Shown here: piece by piece, positions 24,808 through 34,344 of the stretch
Layout of the letters: every line of letters starts with the position of its first letter
Numbering within the stretch: position 1 is the first letter of the stretch
NCBI GenBank assembly: GCA_022376515.1
Contig: WTXI01000028.1
Coordinates: 306,386-370,385 of the forward strand
Direction: 5' to 3'
DNA: 64,000 bases
Origin: Lactifluus volemus
Taxonomy: Eukaryota; Basidiomycota; Agaricomycetes; Russulales; Russulaceae
Position numbers and translations under genes: made by a program
The notes under the pieces: generated by a model
Seen by the model: only the letters and a program-made list of their open reading frames with translations
Database searches by the model: none
Told to the model about the DNA's origin: nothing

Positions 24808-25413
24808 TGTTATGGACTGACACGTGTTTGCTGACTCATACTATACATTTTCGGACTGATGACTCATTTCTGCTGACTCCTTGCTTATGCGAATGGACTG
24901 CCGATCGCCTTGTTTCAGATCGCTTACTTATTTCTCTCACGATACAGCCTCACACAGCACCGTACAGCCGCAAGTAACAGCCACATGCACAGGATGACTC
25001 GCTGATTCCTGAAACATGTTTCAAACCCTGAAAGCTGTACGAAGGTCACAGCCCCTACGGCTGTGTACATAGCCACGTCTTCTTATATATAAACCCTGTA
25101 CTTTCTGCCCTAGAGACCTTAAGTCTCAGTTTTGTTTCGCAATCCAAGTCTTCTATCTATTAGAACCTTGCTTGCCTAGAAGCATCAGACCTGAGAGAAC
25201 CCTCTTGACATCACACTCTTCGACTTCTTTGACACTTTGGTCTTATCCCTAAGCCCAAAGCCCTTGACCTCTGAAACGCTCTTGACTTAGTCGTTTTACT
25301 AAGTCTCGTCTTTATCGAACCTTTGATCTTGACTTGCACGTCTTGCGAGTCTAGTTCTTGACTTCACGAACGACCGTACACTTCGTACAAAGGTCCTACT
25401 TGGAACCTTAACA
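24808..25413 (+). mobile_element. solo LTR 2, same family as the LTR at 61317
   Basis: The 606-bp segment starts TGTTATGGAC and ends CCTTAACA, flanked by the 5-bp duplication CTTTC (24803-24807 and 25414-25418). It is nearly identical over its full length to the 5' LTR of the Gypsy element at 61317-61923, so that family has transposed into the hAT element and lost its body by LTR-LTR recombination. Confidence 0.92.
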
Positions 25414-25922
25414 CTTTCTGCGTTGCTTCGCATATAGGGCTTTCCCTGTCCATGTCTTCAGGTACTTCTGTTTCTTTCAAGCTTTTTTGTGCTGACAACC
25501 TACCCCCTTTAGGTTGAACATAGGACTATATGGACAGCTGCAACTTATCGTAATGTACGGCAATTTGTACCCCCTGGGGCATTCACCCACCGCTTCCGTG
25601 AGTCCATGACATTGACCTCACAACTTTCGTTCCCGCTCACCGCATGTGTCAGGCAAAGCTGAAAGAGGCTCAAGATGCGCGCCGCACCGGGAGGATCAAA
25701 GCCATCGAAGCGTTCGAGCCCCGCATCAATGCAGCGCCGACCTGGACGTCGAGGGATCTGCATCTATGCAGTGCCGACATGGACGTCTTGGAGTCATCGA
25801 CTCATTGAATGTCAAAATAATTGAAGCAATCGAGCCCCTGCATCTTTGCAGCACTAACAAGGACCTTGCGGAGTTGTTGAAATTGCTCATGCTTGTTAAC
25901 TTAATTATCTGCCGGGTGGATG

Positions 25923-26437
25923 TGTTACGGAATGCAGGACAAGTTGGACCTTATGCTTCCTAAACACGCTTACTCATCCTGATGACGTCCCTTCCACATT
26001 GCTCTTATTGTGCTGACTGATTCTATTGTTCTGACTCCCTATTGTTCGTCCCGTTCTGTCCAGTGTTATTGTCCCGAGTCTCTATTGTCCGCGTTCTCTA
26101 TTGTTCTTGACTTCATGCTTATTGTCCACCTTAGTTTGGTAGAACAATTAGCATAAACTGTATAAGTAGGCCTCAGCTGGTAGCTCGTACCCCAGCTTCG
26201 GCTTTAACTCCAATCGACTCGTTTCACCCTCTCCTGAATAACAAGAGCTCCCCTCTACTCCTCCTCTCTTCTCTTACCCTCCTATACGCCCTAGTAGGGC
26301 CATCGAAGCTTGGTGGTTGTGCTACAACACCACAAGGTTCTGCGCGTCGTCACCTTGAGTGACCCTGAACCTAGATCTTGGGAGAGATCAGAACCCTCGA
26401 ACCCTAGTTGGGACCCAGCCCTAGTCGAGCCGTAACA
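25923..26437 (+). mobile_element. solo LTR 3 in the hAT right end
   Basis: The 515-bp segment starts TGTTACGG and ends CCGTAACA (perfect 8-bp inverted ends), flanked by the 5-bp duplication GGATG (25918-25922 and 26438-26442). Its start resembles that of the LTR at 53050 but the interiors differ. A TATAAGTAG box lies near 26160. Confidence 0.9.
26006..26125 (+). promoter_or_regulatory. cluster of seven TATTGT sites in LTR 3
   Basis: The hexamer TATTGT (complement ACAATA) occurs at 26006, 26024, 26040, 26067, 26083, 26099 and 26120, mostly as CTATTGT, at spacings of 16-27 bp. ACAATA/ACAATG is the core bound by HMG-box proteins of the MATA_HMG/SOX type. The cluster lies about 35 bp upstream of the LTR TATA box. 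The factor is an inference. Confidence 0.65.
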
Positions 26438-27074
26438 GGATGTGGAAGGTGAAGTGGACGGAAGCTTTATATGTTATTCATGTCAACTGTTTGTGGAGAG
26501 GAGTTGCCCATGGGCATGGATAACCAACTATTCATTGTTAATGGTATTAAGCATAGAAAGGCACCAGTTGAGTACAAATCTCCTCAGGCAGAGTCAGGCC
26601 AGCAGCTGCCAGCCTTTGTTGCACCTTTAAGCGCTGCGTACTAGACCAGTAATACTGCGGCATTACTACTAGCCACTTGAGAGTCATGACATGCAGTCAA
26701 TTGGCTGGCACCAAGACTTGCGAGCACACATCAGATACCGCGGCAGCGGGTATGGGTCCCATGGGTCTAGGGTATGGATTTGGCACGGGCCGGCAAAATT
26801 GATACCCGAGACCCCGGCCCGTGGATACCCCACCCGCAAACCCGGTGGGTGTACCCAAACCCGTGTCCATCACTACTTCCCTCAGCCACACCCCCACACA
26901 TTCACATATTATATACATTAGACTGTCCGCGGGCCGGGCCTGGCCCTCCCGGCCCTAGGGCCGACCCGGACCGGCCCCTTGAGGGCCAGGGCCAGGGCCG
27001 GACAATTTTACGAGTGGCCCTCAGGGCCGGCCCGGGGCCGGCCCTGCTGGCCCTACCCATAGGGAGGCAGCGAG

Positions 27075-27400
27075 GGCGAGGATGCAGGGTGGCGCCGCAA
27101 CGGCGGCGTCGGGGCAGCAGCAGCGACGGCGGGGCAGTGGCGGCGGCGTCGGGGCAGCAAAAGCGATGGTGGGGACGCAGCAGCGACGGCGGGGCAGTGG
27201 TGGGGGCATTGGGGCGGCAGCAGCGACGGCAGGGGCGGCGGGGCAGTGGCGGCGGCGTCGGGGAAGCAAAAGCGATGGGGGGGGACGCAGCAGCGACGGC
27301 GAGGCAGTGGCGGCGGCATCGGGGCAGCAGCAGCGACGGCAGGGCTGCGGCGTCAGGGCAGCAGTAGCGACGTCAGAGCGGCGTCAGAGGCGGCGGCGAG
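27075..27400 (+). repeat. CGG-rich minisatellite
   Basis: Variable units built on GGGGCAGCAGCAGCGACGG and GGGCAGTGGCGGCGGCGTC repeat about eight times. ORFs crossing it on both strands are rich in G/S/A/R or P and have no other coding signs, so I treat it as non-coding. Confidence 0.75.
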
Positions 27401-28034
27401 GGGGGCGGCACACTGCGTTGGGACAGCAACTGCCACGTTGGGAATGGCGGCGGGCGAAGGGGGAGATGGCAGGTGCGACACAGAGTGGAGGGGACCCGCA
27501 CACGCCATAGCACGAGTCACTGGCGTCAGGGGCTCGGACGGTCGCAACAGTGACGCCCGAACGACCGTGACGCCAATAGACTGTCTACGGGTGGGTGCAG
27601 GGACATCCCTCGAAGGAGATGCAGGAGGGGAAAGGGAAACAAGAAAGTAAAGAAAGATTAGTTGTGAAAAGTCAAAAAAAAGAACATGACACACCAATGG
27701 ACCAAGCTAACAGGCCACGGCAGTGGTAGCGGCGAGGGGGAGGTGTCGCGACGATGGCACCAAGAGAAGGCGGCGGCACCAGAGGGCGGGGCGACAGAAG
27801 AGTCCGAAGATGCGAGGCGTGAGACGGGGCAATGGCGGCGACAGAGAAGGCGCGAGAGAAGGGAGGGCGAAGACAGAGGTAGTGGCGGAAAACGAGAGTG
27901 GGCACGGGCACGGCGACACGGGGCGAGGGAGTGGATCATAAGGCAAGCGCGAGAACATGTTGAAAAAGTAAACCTGGGCGCGGACTGAGCCAAGTCAACA
28001 GTTTAAGAGAGGCTATGGAGGAAAAATATGTTGA

Positions 28035-28190
28035 GCTCAGATGGTGTAACGGTAAAGATGTCATCAGCTTCAATTTTTATGTGCAGTGGTTGAGAGTTCG
28101 AATCCCCATTGTGCAATTATCAGAAGGGAGCCTGTGAGTTGATTATGTGATCAAGTGTGAGAAAGTTTTACCAGAACTAATTAATTAACT
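28035..28190 (+). repeat. tRNA-related SINE-like segment (A and B boxes)
   Basis: TGGTGTAACGG (28042-28052) fits a Pol III A box, and AGTTCGAATCC (28095-28105) fits a B box, 53 bp apart as in tRNA genes. A 90-bp tail ending in AATTAATTAACTAAATAG follows. The same B box and tail recur at about 36301-36415, again directly followed by the GGCC-rich arm. I could not fold a proper tRNA, so this is tRNA-derived rather than a tRNA gene. Confidence 0.65.
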
Positions 28191-28371
28191 AAATAGTTTT
28201 TTTAAGGGGTGGGGCCGGGTCGGCCCCGGGTCGGGCCAGGGCCAGCATCAGCTGGCCCTCCAAGGGCCAGGGCCAGCTGCAGGGCGGACCGGCCCTGAGG
28301 GCCAGGGCCAGGGCCGGGCAAAATGGGGGTGGCCCTGGCCCGGACCGGCCCCCGGACAGTCTAATATACAT

Positions 28372-29080
28372 GCCCCCAAACACATCACCTAGATCAATTC
28401 ATTAGCTACTGGCTCGTGTTGAGATCGAGCGCGTCTTTGTTTTCGTAAACATGTTGTGCTTTAAAAATGCAGATTCTAAAAATAAAAAAAATAAAAAAGT
28501 GCAACAAGATGGAAGTCTATGATACATCTCCAACTACTGTGGGGCATGTGTATGTGACATATCAAGAAAGGAAGTGACAAAAGGGTGGGGTATCATTATG
28601 TGGTGAGAGAATGAAGGTGTTGTAATAAAGGGAGAAGACTTACAAGGCCGCGGCAGTAGTTCAATTGGTGCGCATCATTCTTGTTATTGTCGATGGGTGG
28701 TCATGGGGGCTTCCGACTCTCGGACAGTGGCCTTCGTACTTTGCGATGCCCGCCTCGGCCGCCACCACCAAGCAGTCTGCAGAAGGCACAGCCGCTTCAG
28801 AATCGCTTTGAACCGGGACATCCACCGGCACGGGGATCATAGAGAACTGAGGGTACACATCCTCTAAGAAAGCGCGGGAGCTCTGAGATTTGGCTGGCGA
28901 AGGTGATAGAAAAGTTAGCTTTTGCAATGACCACCACGAATGCGACTCTTATTCGCTGGGAATGGAGTAACTTAGGAAAAACAAAGTTTATAAGACGAAA
29001 ATCAAATTGAAAAGCAAGTGAGCCTGCAGCTCGATCTGCCAGTGTTGATCTTCATCTACCGACGTACTGTAGATCGTTTG
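28372..29080. other. unassigned 0.7 kb between elements
   Basis: A - strand ORF at 28661-28927 (SRAFLEDVYPQFSMIPVPVD) has protein-like composition but no recognised domain, and no splice partners were found. It may be a gene fragment. Confidence 0.4.
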
Positions 29081-29650
29081 CATCAGTAAGATCACAATTT
29101 TCTTGCCGACTTTTCGAGCTTGTCAGGGCTTGTTAGGGCTTTTCTTGCTTGTCAACAAGCTGACAAGACCCGACAAGCTCAACAAGCTTGACAAGTTGAC
29201 AAGTTACGAAAAATGTATTTTAACTACTGTACTAGTTGCACATGCGCGCTCGAATATAGTGACAAACGAGACGTTTTTACAATGAGAAGTGAGTCACGCT
29301 GTCGGGGTCATATGGCAGCTGTATACAGTGTACTTGTGCCATCTCACAACTGGCCTCCACGAACGAAAGAAGATGGTGCAGGCACTACCACGCCATTTGG
29401 TGGGCTGGTGCGGGACATACGCAGGGGCAGAACTACTACTTGCGGGACGAAATGCAGGCGCAGCGATGAAATCAAACGGAACATTAGATAGTACATGGGA
29501 CGATAGAAGACTCCGCCGCTTCATACCTCATGACTTGATGTGTTCCCTTTTGGCGGAACCCCATCATTCAGAATACATGGCACACAACCAATTATCCGGG
29601 GAAGCGGGTGCGGAATTCCCCCACATCAAGTGCCCGACCCACCTGGTACT

Positions 29651-29842
29651 AAAATCGAGGTGCTTGGTGGAAACGAGAGGCTCGAGGATGGACGGGACGG
29701 ACTGCGCAGCCGCCGAGCCGTGGGGGGCCAAGGAAGGCGGGGGCGAAGAGGGCATGGACCAGAGTTTGGCACCGGTCAAACAGTTGAGGGCATGAAACTT
29801 GCCATCGACGGACGCTACGAGGACGACATTGAGGAGTTCGAG
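29651..29842 (-). pseudogene. IRE1: IRE1 luminal-domain fragment
   Basis: The - strand reads LELLNVVLVASVDGKFHALN, then TGAKLWSM and after a short insert VPSILEPLVSTKHLDF. This resembles the start of the lumenal stress-sensing beta-propeller of fungal Ire1 (VLVASVDGKFHALNR..G..LWSM, LVRT.H.D), an ER transmembrane kinase/RNase of the unfolded-protein response. Only about 64 codons are present, with no kinase or RNase part nearby, and the reading ends soon after. It lies inside the CATCAG-ended element, so it is most simply a captured piece of a host gene. The identification comes from motif memory, not an alignment. Confidence 0.6.
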
Positions 29843-32344
29843 GGGTTGTCGTCGTTTGTGGAGTGACCGAGGGGGGAAGGAGGTGGAGACCGTTGAGACT
29901 ATTTTGGTAAACGTCAGGACGGAGAGGAATGATACCGATGACCGCCCCGCATCACTCTCGGGCGTACGCGCGCTCGCACCACCAGTTCGTCTCAACGACC
30001 CACCCACCAACACCGACCCCTAGCACGCCAAAAAAAAGTATGATTTTCAGAATTACTCAGCGCCCACTCGCTCGCTGATGCCTCCGACGATTCCCACCAG
30101 ACAACCGAACCGCGCCGGGAGAACTGGGCGTGCGCCCTAGTAAAAGTTCGATGCTGGATCGCGATGCGCTACCGATACTGTGTGTGAAGCTCTGTGCCCG
30201 CATGCGGCTCGGCGCGAGCGACACGCTAGCCGCTGAGACGTGGGAATTGCATCGAACTGTGCCGCGAGAGTGAGTGAGATCTGAATGCGCCGCTGATCCT
30301 AGCGAGCGAAGCCGCACTGCAGTTCCGCGAGCCGAGAAGGGAGGCTCTCGGACCTGGCTGTGACGAAGGTGAAGACAAGAGACCGACTGAATCTCCGCGC
30401 TCGTGGGCTTCGAGCGAGCTATTGTGTAGCGATTGACCTGAGTGTAGCGGGCAATATTCTTTGCGGTCTGATTCTGGTAATTCTAAGCTGAAGAGCAGAT
30501 GTTGATGTGATGAAACGGGGACTCACGAAAGCGCCAGAACCGGGTACTCTGTGGGTGTCGAGATTCGGGAGCTTTGCGACCTCAATTGACGCCAAAATAA
30601 AAGAAAAAAAAACTCACTCAATCAAGATAAAGATAGCATTAATGTCAAGCAAGGTTTGAATTGGGACTTGGCAAAGAGGAGGAGAGGAAAGAGGTAACAG
30701 TGGCGAGACTTCCAGGACAGATTGCGAAAGAGTTCGAGGTGCAATCCGGGTGCGCGACACTTGGGCGGCTGCGCGATGACGGCACGAAGGCGGAATCCTC
30801 TCTCAAAAAGAATAAAAGGAACACATTTACATGGATAGCAAGACATTTCGTGGGAGTGCTTGGGGTGCAAGCCTAGGACGATACTTAAGCGGGTCTGTGA
30901 TGGCTGAGGTCATCCTGCTACAAGCCCATTGATATGTAGCAAGTCACAATGCTCAAGAGTCGCAAGTCTCCTTTGAGAATCATGTGAGGACAGAGGGAGG
31001 AGGGGAGCTGCCACCTAGGGAGGAGAGGGTATGAGAAAAAAAAAGAGACAAACGGTACATTTGCATACCTGGATGGGTGGCGAATTGGAATGAAGCAGAA
31101 ATGAAAGGAGCATTGGGCTCTACCTGGTCACATTTGCAGATGAGAATGTTGTCAAGATACATTTTAAAGCCGGGCATATGTCTGAGATGAGACGAGACGA
31201 GTGAGTGTCGACTTGGACAAAAAAAATCGAACAAGTTCTTCCTTTGTTATTAGGTTTGTATTAGTCAGGTTGAATTTGGAGCGGACTTGAAATTATTTTT
31301 TTTTCCCTCACTTATTTCGTCCGCATGACTGCCTAGTTTCAACCCTCATATCCCCGCGATAGTGAAATTCTTTAAGCTTGTCATACCTGAGTGGTATTAT
31401 TCTACAGTGGGTATTCTATCTAGTTTTTATTGTCATTGGCTGTTTACTGACCATTCATCTGCCTCTGGCAACTCCCCCACACACGCGTTCCCGCCCGACA
31501 CCGCCACGTCAACAGACGACCTCTTCGTTGGTGGTCGTAAATGCATTAGCTGCATACCTACGAGATCCCGGGAGTGTGCTTGGATGCCATGTAACGACTT
31601 GATATTCGGTTCGTGTCAAATGCTGAGCGTTGCCAAAAAAAAAAAGACAGAGACAAAAAAAACTAAATATGTGGGACAGGAGGCAAGCCCAAACGCACGG
31701 TTTCTTCGAGCCAGATGTTGAGGCTCCTGAACTCACACGACGCGTCACTCTCCAGCGTGAGCAAGTTCTCGACGCCACGTTGTGATGTGGCCAATGCCCC
31801 GCCGCCTGGGTCGCTGCCACCTCCCCAACTTGTATCGCCGCCGCCTCCCTTCATTTCGACGCTGTCGTCCATGGCCGTGGGTGAATGGGGCGCACTAGAT
31901 GTGGTATGTGCGCTTTGTTTGGATCAACTGGCACGATTGATGCACAGAGTAGGGACCGCGGCGAATCGGTGAGCGAGAATGCAAGCGGGATCACGGATGA
32001 TACATGTCCTGTGGGGGAGGCCTAAGCCGTGACAATGGCCTTTGGTAAGAATCGCGAATGGAATGATTGAAATCTCTCTCCTAGCGCTGCTGAGAGCACG
32101 GTGAACGCAAATGTGAATGTGGGGGGTGCTCGCGCCCATTTCGTTGTGGACAGAACGGGGGGAGTGGGAACGCGTGCGGGTGTGAGTGCGGAGAAGCTGC
32201 CCACCATTCATGTGTGAGACGGCGGTGTGGGCTGAGGCTGTGTTGACATATTCCAGGATTATCATTGGTGGTGAGAGAGCTGGAATGCACTGATTAGCTT
32301 CATTTTTGTACCCCTAGTATAGAAATGATTTAATAAACAGTGCC

Positions 32345-32560
32345 ACAATTTTTTGGTTTTGACCTTGCCAACTTGTCAGCTTGCCAGCTTGTGAACTTGT
32401 CAGTCTTGTCAGTCTGGTTCAAATGAAAATTATCTGAACTTGTCAAAAATTGGACGTTGCTTGTCAAGCTTGTGACTTGTCAACTTGTCAGGCTTGTCAC
32501 GGCTTGTACAAGCTTGTACAAGCTTGTGCAAGCTTGTACAAGCCGTGACAAGAAAAACGT
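32345..32560. repeat. subterminal CTTGTCA/ACAAGCTTGT array
   Basis: At least eight CTTGTCA heptamers and five tandem ACAAGCTTGT palindromes lie inside the right terminus of the 3.5-kb element. Such arrays are commonly transposase binding sites. Confidence 0.7.
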
Positions 32561-32573
32561 GATCTTCCTGATG

Positions 32574-33460
32574 TGGGCAAGTCCTTCTTTCCTAATGTGT
32601 CCTTGCGTGGGTTTACTCTGGAGTCCGCTTGGGCACGGGCTGTGAGGGTAGTTTTATGTTCGCAGTATCTCGTACCGTGACTCGGATCTGACGACCGAGT
32701 CACGAGGACGAGGGAGCCAATGACCATACAGGACGCCTGCGAAGAGCCTTGAGGGCCAAGTACAAGATGGAGGCAGTGGCAATGCGACATGCGACATGCG
32801 AAAAGTCAAGGACACTTTCTATTTTCCCAGTATCCAAAGATGGTAGGAGGTGGGGGCGTCGATGAATCCGAACCCCCAAGATTCTGATGGAAGCTTAGGC
32901 GTTTCAGCTGTTTTTTCCTTTTTCGTGTCGCTTTTTGTTTCGATATTTGTTTGGTTACCGTGACTCGGTGTCAGTTGGTAAACTGACAGGGGGCTCGAAT
33001 TTCGCAAAACCACCGGCACAGACCCATGCGGCGCTTCTCCAAGGCATTCCACAAGGTCGTTGGGAGTACAGTATGGTAACGCATATAATGAGGACATCCT
33101 AACACGCTTTTTTTTTTGAATCCAAGAGAGCATTCGTGGAACGGGATTCACATTCGAAGTCGTGGTCAACAAAACTTCGCTCTTCCTATCCCGGTCATTC
33201 GGCCATTTAGTAACACGCCACTTCACGTTTTTTCACATGAACGACCTGTACCACAATAGCAGGGATAAATGGTGACGTTATCTATGATGTTTGGACATGG
33301 TCACAATGGTCCTTCGTGCGCCAGTCGTGGGCAGAGAACAGGTCATACGTTCTGCTCACGGTGCTGACTGAACTGTTCTGGTGTCGTGCCATCTTTCTCT
33401 ATTGTTTTGAACCTCATCATCTCCGTCGTGTTCTCCTAGGCTAACACGCGTCCATGGAAC
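32574..33460. other. no gene recognised (0.9 kb)
   Basis: A - strand ORF of 135 codons (32819-33226) has no recognisable domain. Two B-box-like stretches (near 32865 and 32992) do not fold into tRNAs. Nothing else is supported. Confidence 0.45.
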
Positions 33461-33467
33461 GTCAACG

Positions 33468-33474
33468 TATAAAA
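33468..33474 (+). promoter_or_regulatory. TATA box of the small ORF at 33537
   Basis: TATAAAA lies 63 bp before the ATG. Upstream are ACAATAG (33253-33259) and its complement CTATTGT (33399-33405), cores that HMG-box regulators could bind. Confidence 0.5.
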
Positions 33475-33536
33475 GGAGACGTTAGCAGCTAGCAGACATA
33501 CATATTCAACCCTCTAAACTCCTGCTAACAATTCAA

Positions 33537-33725
33537 ATGGATTCATTCGCCATTGACACCTCTGCTATATTTGCCGTCCCTTACCCCGAGCGGCCTGCTC
33601 ACCCCACCGATAGTGACGGCTCTGGAGATCCCCTCCATATTGCCTCGTTGCGTAATGGGCATTTTCCACAACACTCTGATCATGACCAGCAGGACTGGCA
33701 AGTGATTTTCCTTTGCTTCCTATGA
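33537..33725 (+). CDS. small secreted or pheromone-like ORF, uncertain
   Basis: The 62-aa ORF starts MDSFAIDTSAIFAVPYPERP and ends DWQVIFLCFL. It has a good TATA box, a plausible 63-bp leader and an A-rich start context. The MDSF start, the small size and a cysteine near the end recall basidiomycete lipopeptide pheromone precursors. However, the end is Cys plus two residues rather than a four-residue CaaX box, so that identity is speculative. A donor GTGATT inside the last codons could alter the end. No receptor or homeodomain gene is present in the window. It could equally be an unrelated small protein. Confidence 0.35.
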   Translation: MDSFAIDTSAIFAVPYPERPAHPTDSDGSGDPLHIASLRNGHFPQHSDHDQQDWQVIFLCFL

Positions 33726-34064
33726 TAATGCGCAACTTAGACTTCACCCGCCACGTCACAGCACCGACTTCCGGTTCTGTTGCATTTTCATTACAGTAGA
33801 CTGGCTCATATGCGTAAAGGCTTATCCATACTCAAACTTACCCAAATGCTATGCGTTATGAGCCAGCCTATCACCTGTCGTTTGAGTACATCTTGATTTT
33901 AGTGTGTATTACCCTATGCCAGTGGATGTATCGTCATTCTCCATGACAATGATAGGGTATCTTCAGATAATTATTTTTTTTGATGTTGGATGATGTCGAC
34001 TCATCCCCAACCACTACATCCTCGAGGCAGCACCCTCCACCGTGGGTCCGAGAAGGTGGATCAC

Positions 34065-34247
34065 ATCGGAATGGAGAAGTATCAAATGGTGAATGATGGT
34101 CGATATCAACGCTACTTGATTGGGAGCCTGATGACATCGTATGGCTGAGTGGCTTTCGAGTGGGTCTGATCACCCCGGGGAATCATGTCAGATACGTTTG
34201 GAAATAGGGCTAGTGAGAGGACGTTTGATGTACTTATGAAATCTCAT
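34065..34247 (-). pseudogene. F-box family 5' fragment F
   Basis: This matches the first two exons of the F-box family: micro-exon 34247-34234 (ATG AGA TTT CAT AA), a 68-nt intron ending GATCAG, then coding sequence for PTRKPLSHTMSSGSQSSSVD and DHHSPFDTSPF. The match ends near 34065, before the F-box. Sequence beyond it (34001-34036) equals the patch at 631-664 in TCD copy A. It lies tail-to-head just downstream of F-box copy E on the same strand. Confidence 0.75.
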
Positions 34248-34344
34248 CGAAGAATTTGGTGTCAATAATGAGTTGGCCAGGCGTTCGCGTAGATTATTGA
34301 GTATGTGTCCATGATACAAAGGAGTTAGATATACACAAGGAGAG

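Larger units (their letters stand above)
19380..26875 (-). mobile_element. hAT-superfamily DNA transposon, 7.5 kb, nested
   Basis: The ends are inverted repeats: TAGTGATGGAC at 19380 and its complement GTCCATCACTA ending at 26875 (with ACGTGGG versus ACACGGG following). An 8-bp direct duplication CTTCCCTC flanks it at 19372-19379 and 26876-26883, the hAT hallmark. Subterminal GGGTA/TACCC-type repeats fill both ends. A transposase gene runs on the - strand. The element has been hit by three LTR retrotransposons, now solo LTRs, which together account for about 2.0 kb of its length. It is inactive as it stands. Confidence 0.9.
26919..28363. mobile_element. non-autonomous hAT-type element with GGCC-rich arms
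   Basis: The ends are TAGACTGTCC and its complement GGACAGTCTA, flanked by the 8-bp duplication ATATACAT (26911-26918 and 28364-28371). The terminal 100-170 bp are dense in GGGCCGG/CCGGCCC and GGCCAGGGCC. No transposase is encoded. The interior holds a CGGCGG minisatellite, a purine-rich block and a tRNA-like segment. It lies only 35 bp from the duplication of the larger hAT element. One arm matches sequence next to the hAT transposase gene at 46475. Confidence 0.88.
29081..32573. mobile_element. CATCAG-ended element with CTTGTCA arrays (3.5 kb)
   Basis: The termini are inverted: CATCAGTAAGATCAC at 29081 and the complement of CATCAGGAAGATCAC ending at 32573, both continuing into TTTTCTTG. 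Next to them are arrays of CTTGTCA/TGACAAG (about 29110-29210 and 32355-32560). No target duplication is evident. No transposase is recognised; the interior carries an IRE1-like fragment and other possible gene debris. It shares the CATCAG terminus with the elements at 44482 and 54584. Confidence 0.7.

Noticed and set aside
26774..27650. Long overlapping ORFs on both strands in the CGG-rich stretch
   Set aside because: They follow the minisatellite period, give only G/S/A/R- or P-rich peptides and lie inside a non-autonomous transposon.
28035..28115. Functional tRNA gene
   Set aside because: A and B boxes are present, but acceptor and anticodon stems do not form; interpreted as tRNA-derived repeat.
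29289..29866. + strand ORFs of 168 and 108 codons
   Set aside because: Antisense to the IRE1-like reading; no domain of their own.
32940..33015. Possible tRNA (A-box-like CAGTTGGTAAACTG and B-box-like CTCGAATTTC)
   Set aside because: The boxes are too close, with no room for an anticodon arm, and no acceptor stem pairs.
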